This document shows positions 63,939 to 64,000 of a DNA stretch of 64,000 nt, piece by piece. The stretch is taken from assembly GCF_900105475.1 (NCBI RefSeq), contig NZ_LT629777.1:558001-622000 (forward strand), read 5' to 3'. Below the pieces are notes generated by a model, which had not been told where the DNA came from, did not search any database, and worked only from the letters and a program-made list of their open reading frames with translations. The DNA is from Pseudomonas asplenii (GTDB lineage: Bacteria > Pseudomonadota > Gammaproteobacteria > Pseudomonadales > Pseudomonadaceae). The first letter of the stretch is position 1, and each line of letters opens with the position of its first letter. The position numbers and the translations under genes were made by a program.

Positions 63939-64000
63939 TAGAACGCTCCCTTCCTGTTATTTTTATAATGGCGACCACAGCGAGGCATACAGCCAGTACC

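Noticed and set aside
1..64000. CRISPR arrays, tRNA/rRNA genes, prophage or insertion sequences
   Set aside because: No regularly spaced repeats, no cloverleaf-like tRNA sequences, and no transposase, integrase or phage structural motifs were found on reading both strands.

Overview
The window is a chromosomal segment of a Pseudomonas, most likely of the P. fluorescens group. Supporting signs are the high G+C codon use, the Pseudomonas-type REP palindromes (9886, 13198 and 59152), the Dpp/OpdP block next to roxSR, the fruBKA-fruR locus carrying the known Pseudomonas FruR operator sequence, a group IV ornithine decarboxylase, and genus-typical small families (DUF6124, PA4642-like, CPXCG). I found no rRNA, tRNA, CRISPR array, insertion sequence or prophage. 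Almost everything reads as ordinary core or near-core genome.

Layout. 1-6.9 kb: a DUF1329/DUF1302 pair (the first truncated by the window edge), a fatty-acyl-CoA ligase, an MFS transporter divergent from an AraC-type regulator, and a LysE-type exporter. 6.9-17.6 kb: a 2-hydroxyacid dehydrogenase, rsmC, a yybP-ykoY manganese riboswitch with its Gdt1-family transporter gene, an M48 lipoprotein protease, a Cache-type chemoreceptor, a SRAP/YedK-like protein with an altered active site, small proteins, a PlsC-type acyltransferase and a YajG lipoprotein. 17.6-22.7 kb: a long non-coding stretch, mqo, two small conserved proteins, glutaminase and kdgD. 22.8-27.4 kb: a phospholipase C-like gene plus a 62-residue partner gene behind a good LexA (SOS) box, a FadR-type regulator that shares an operator-like sequence with kdgD, and an SbmA/YddA-type ABC exporter.

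27.5-41.4 kb: RoxR/RoxS redox two-component system, a periplasmic SIMPL protein, and a peptide-uptake island (three DppA-like binding proteins, the OpdP porin, DppBCDF) that brings di/tripeptides across both membranes. 41.1-51.4 kb: a small Asp-rich secreted protein, prfC, a four-gene betaine/choline-type ABC importer, ornithine decarboxylase with a terminator in its leader, and a PepSY-flavodoxin-FNR reductase with a probable Fur box. 51.4-64 kb: a Tat-exported PhoD phosphatase, the fructose PTS operon fruBKA, a DUF6124 gene with a highly structured leader, fruR-tatD, and a second chemoreceptor.

The most interesting points are the SOS-controlled phospholipase/small-protein operon at 22.86-24.80 kb, the nested-stem leader in front of the DUF6124 gene at 59.6-59.84 kb, and the SRAP protein that lacks two of the four expected active-site residues. 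All functional statements rest on reading the sequence and on family knowledge; no database search was run.
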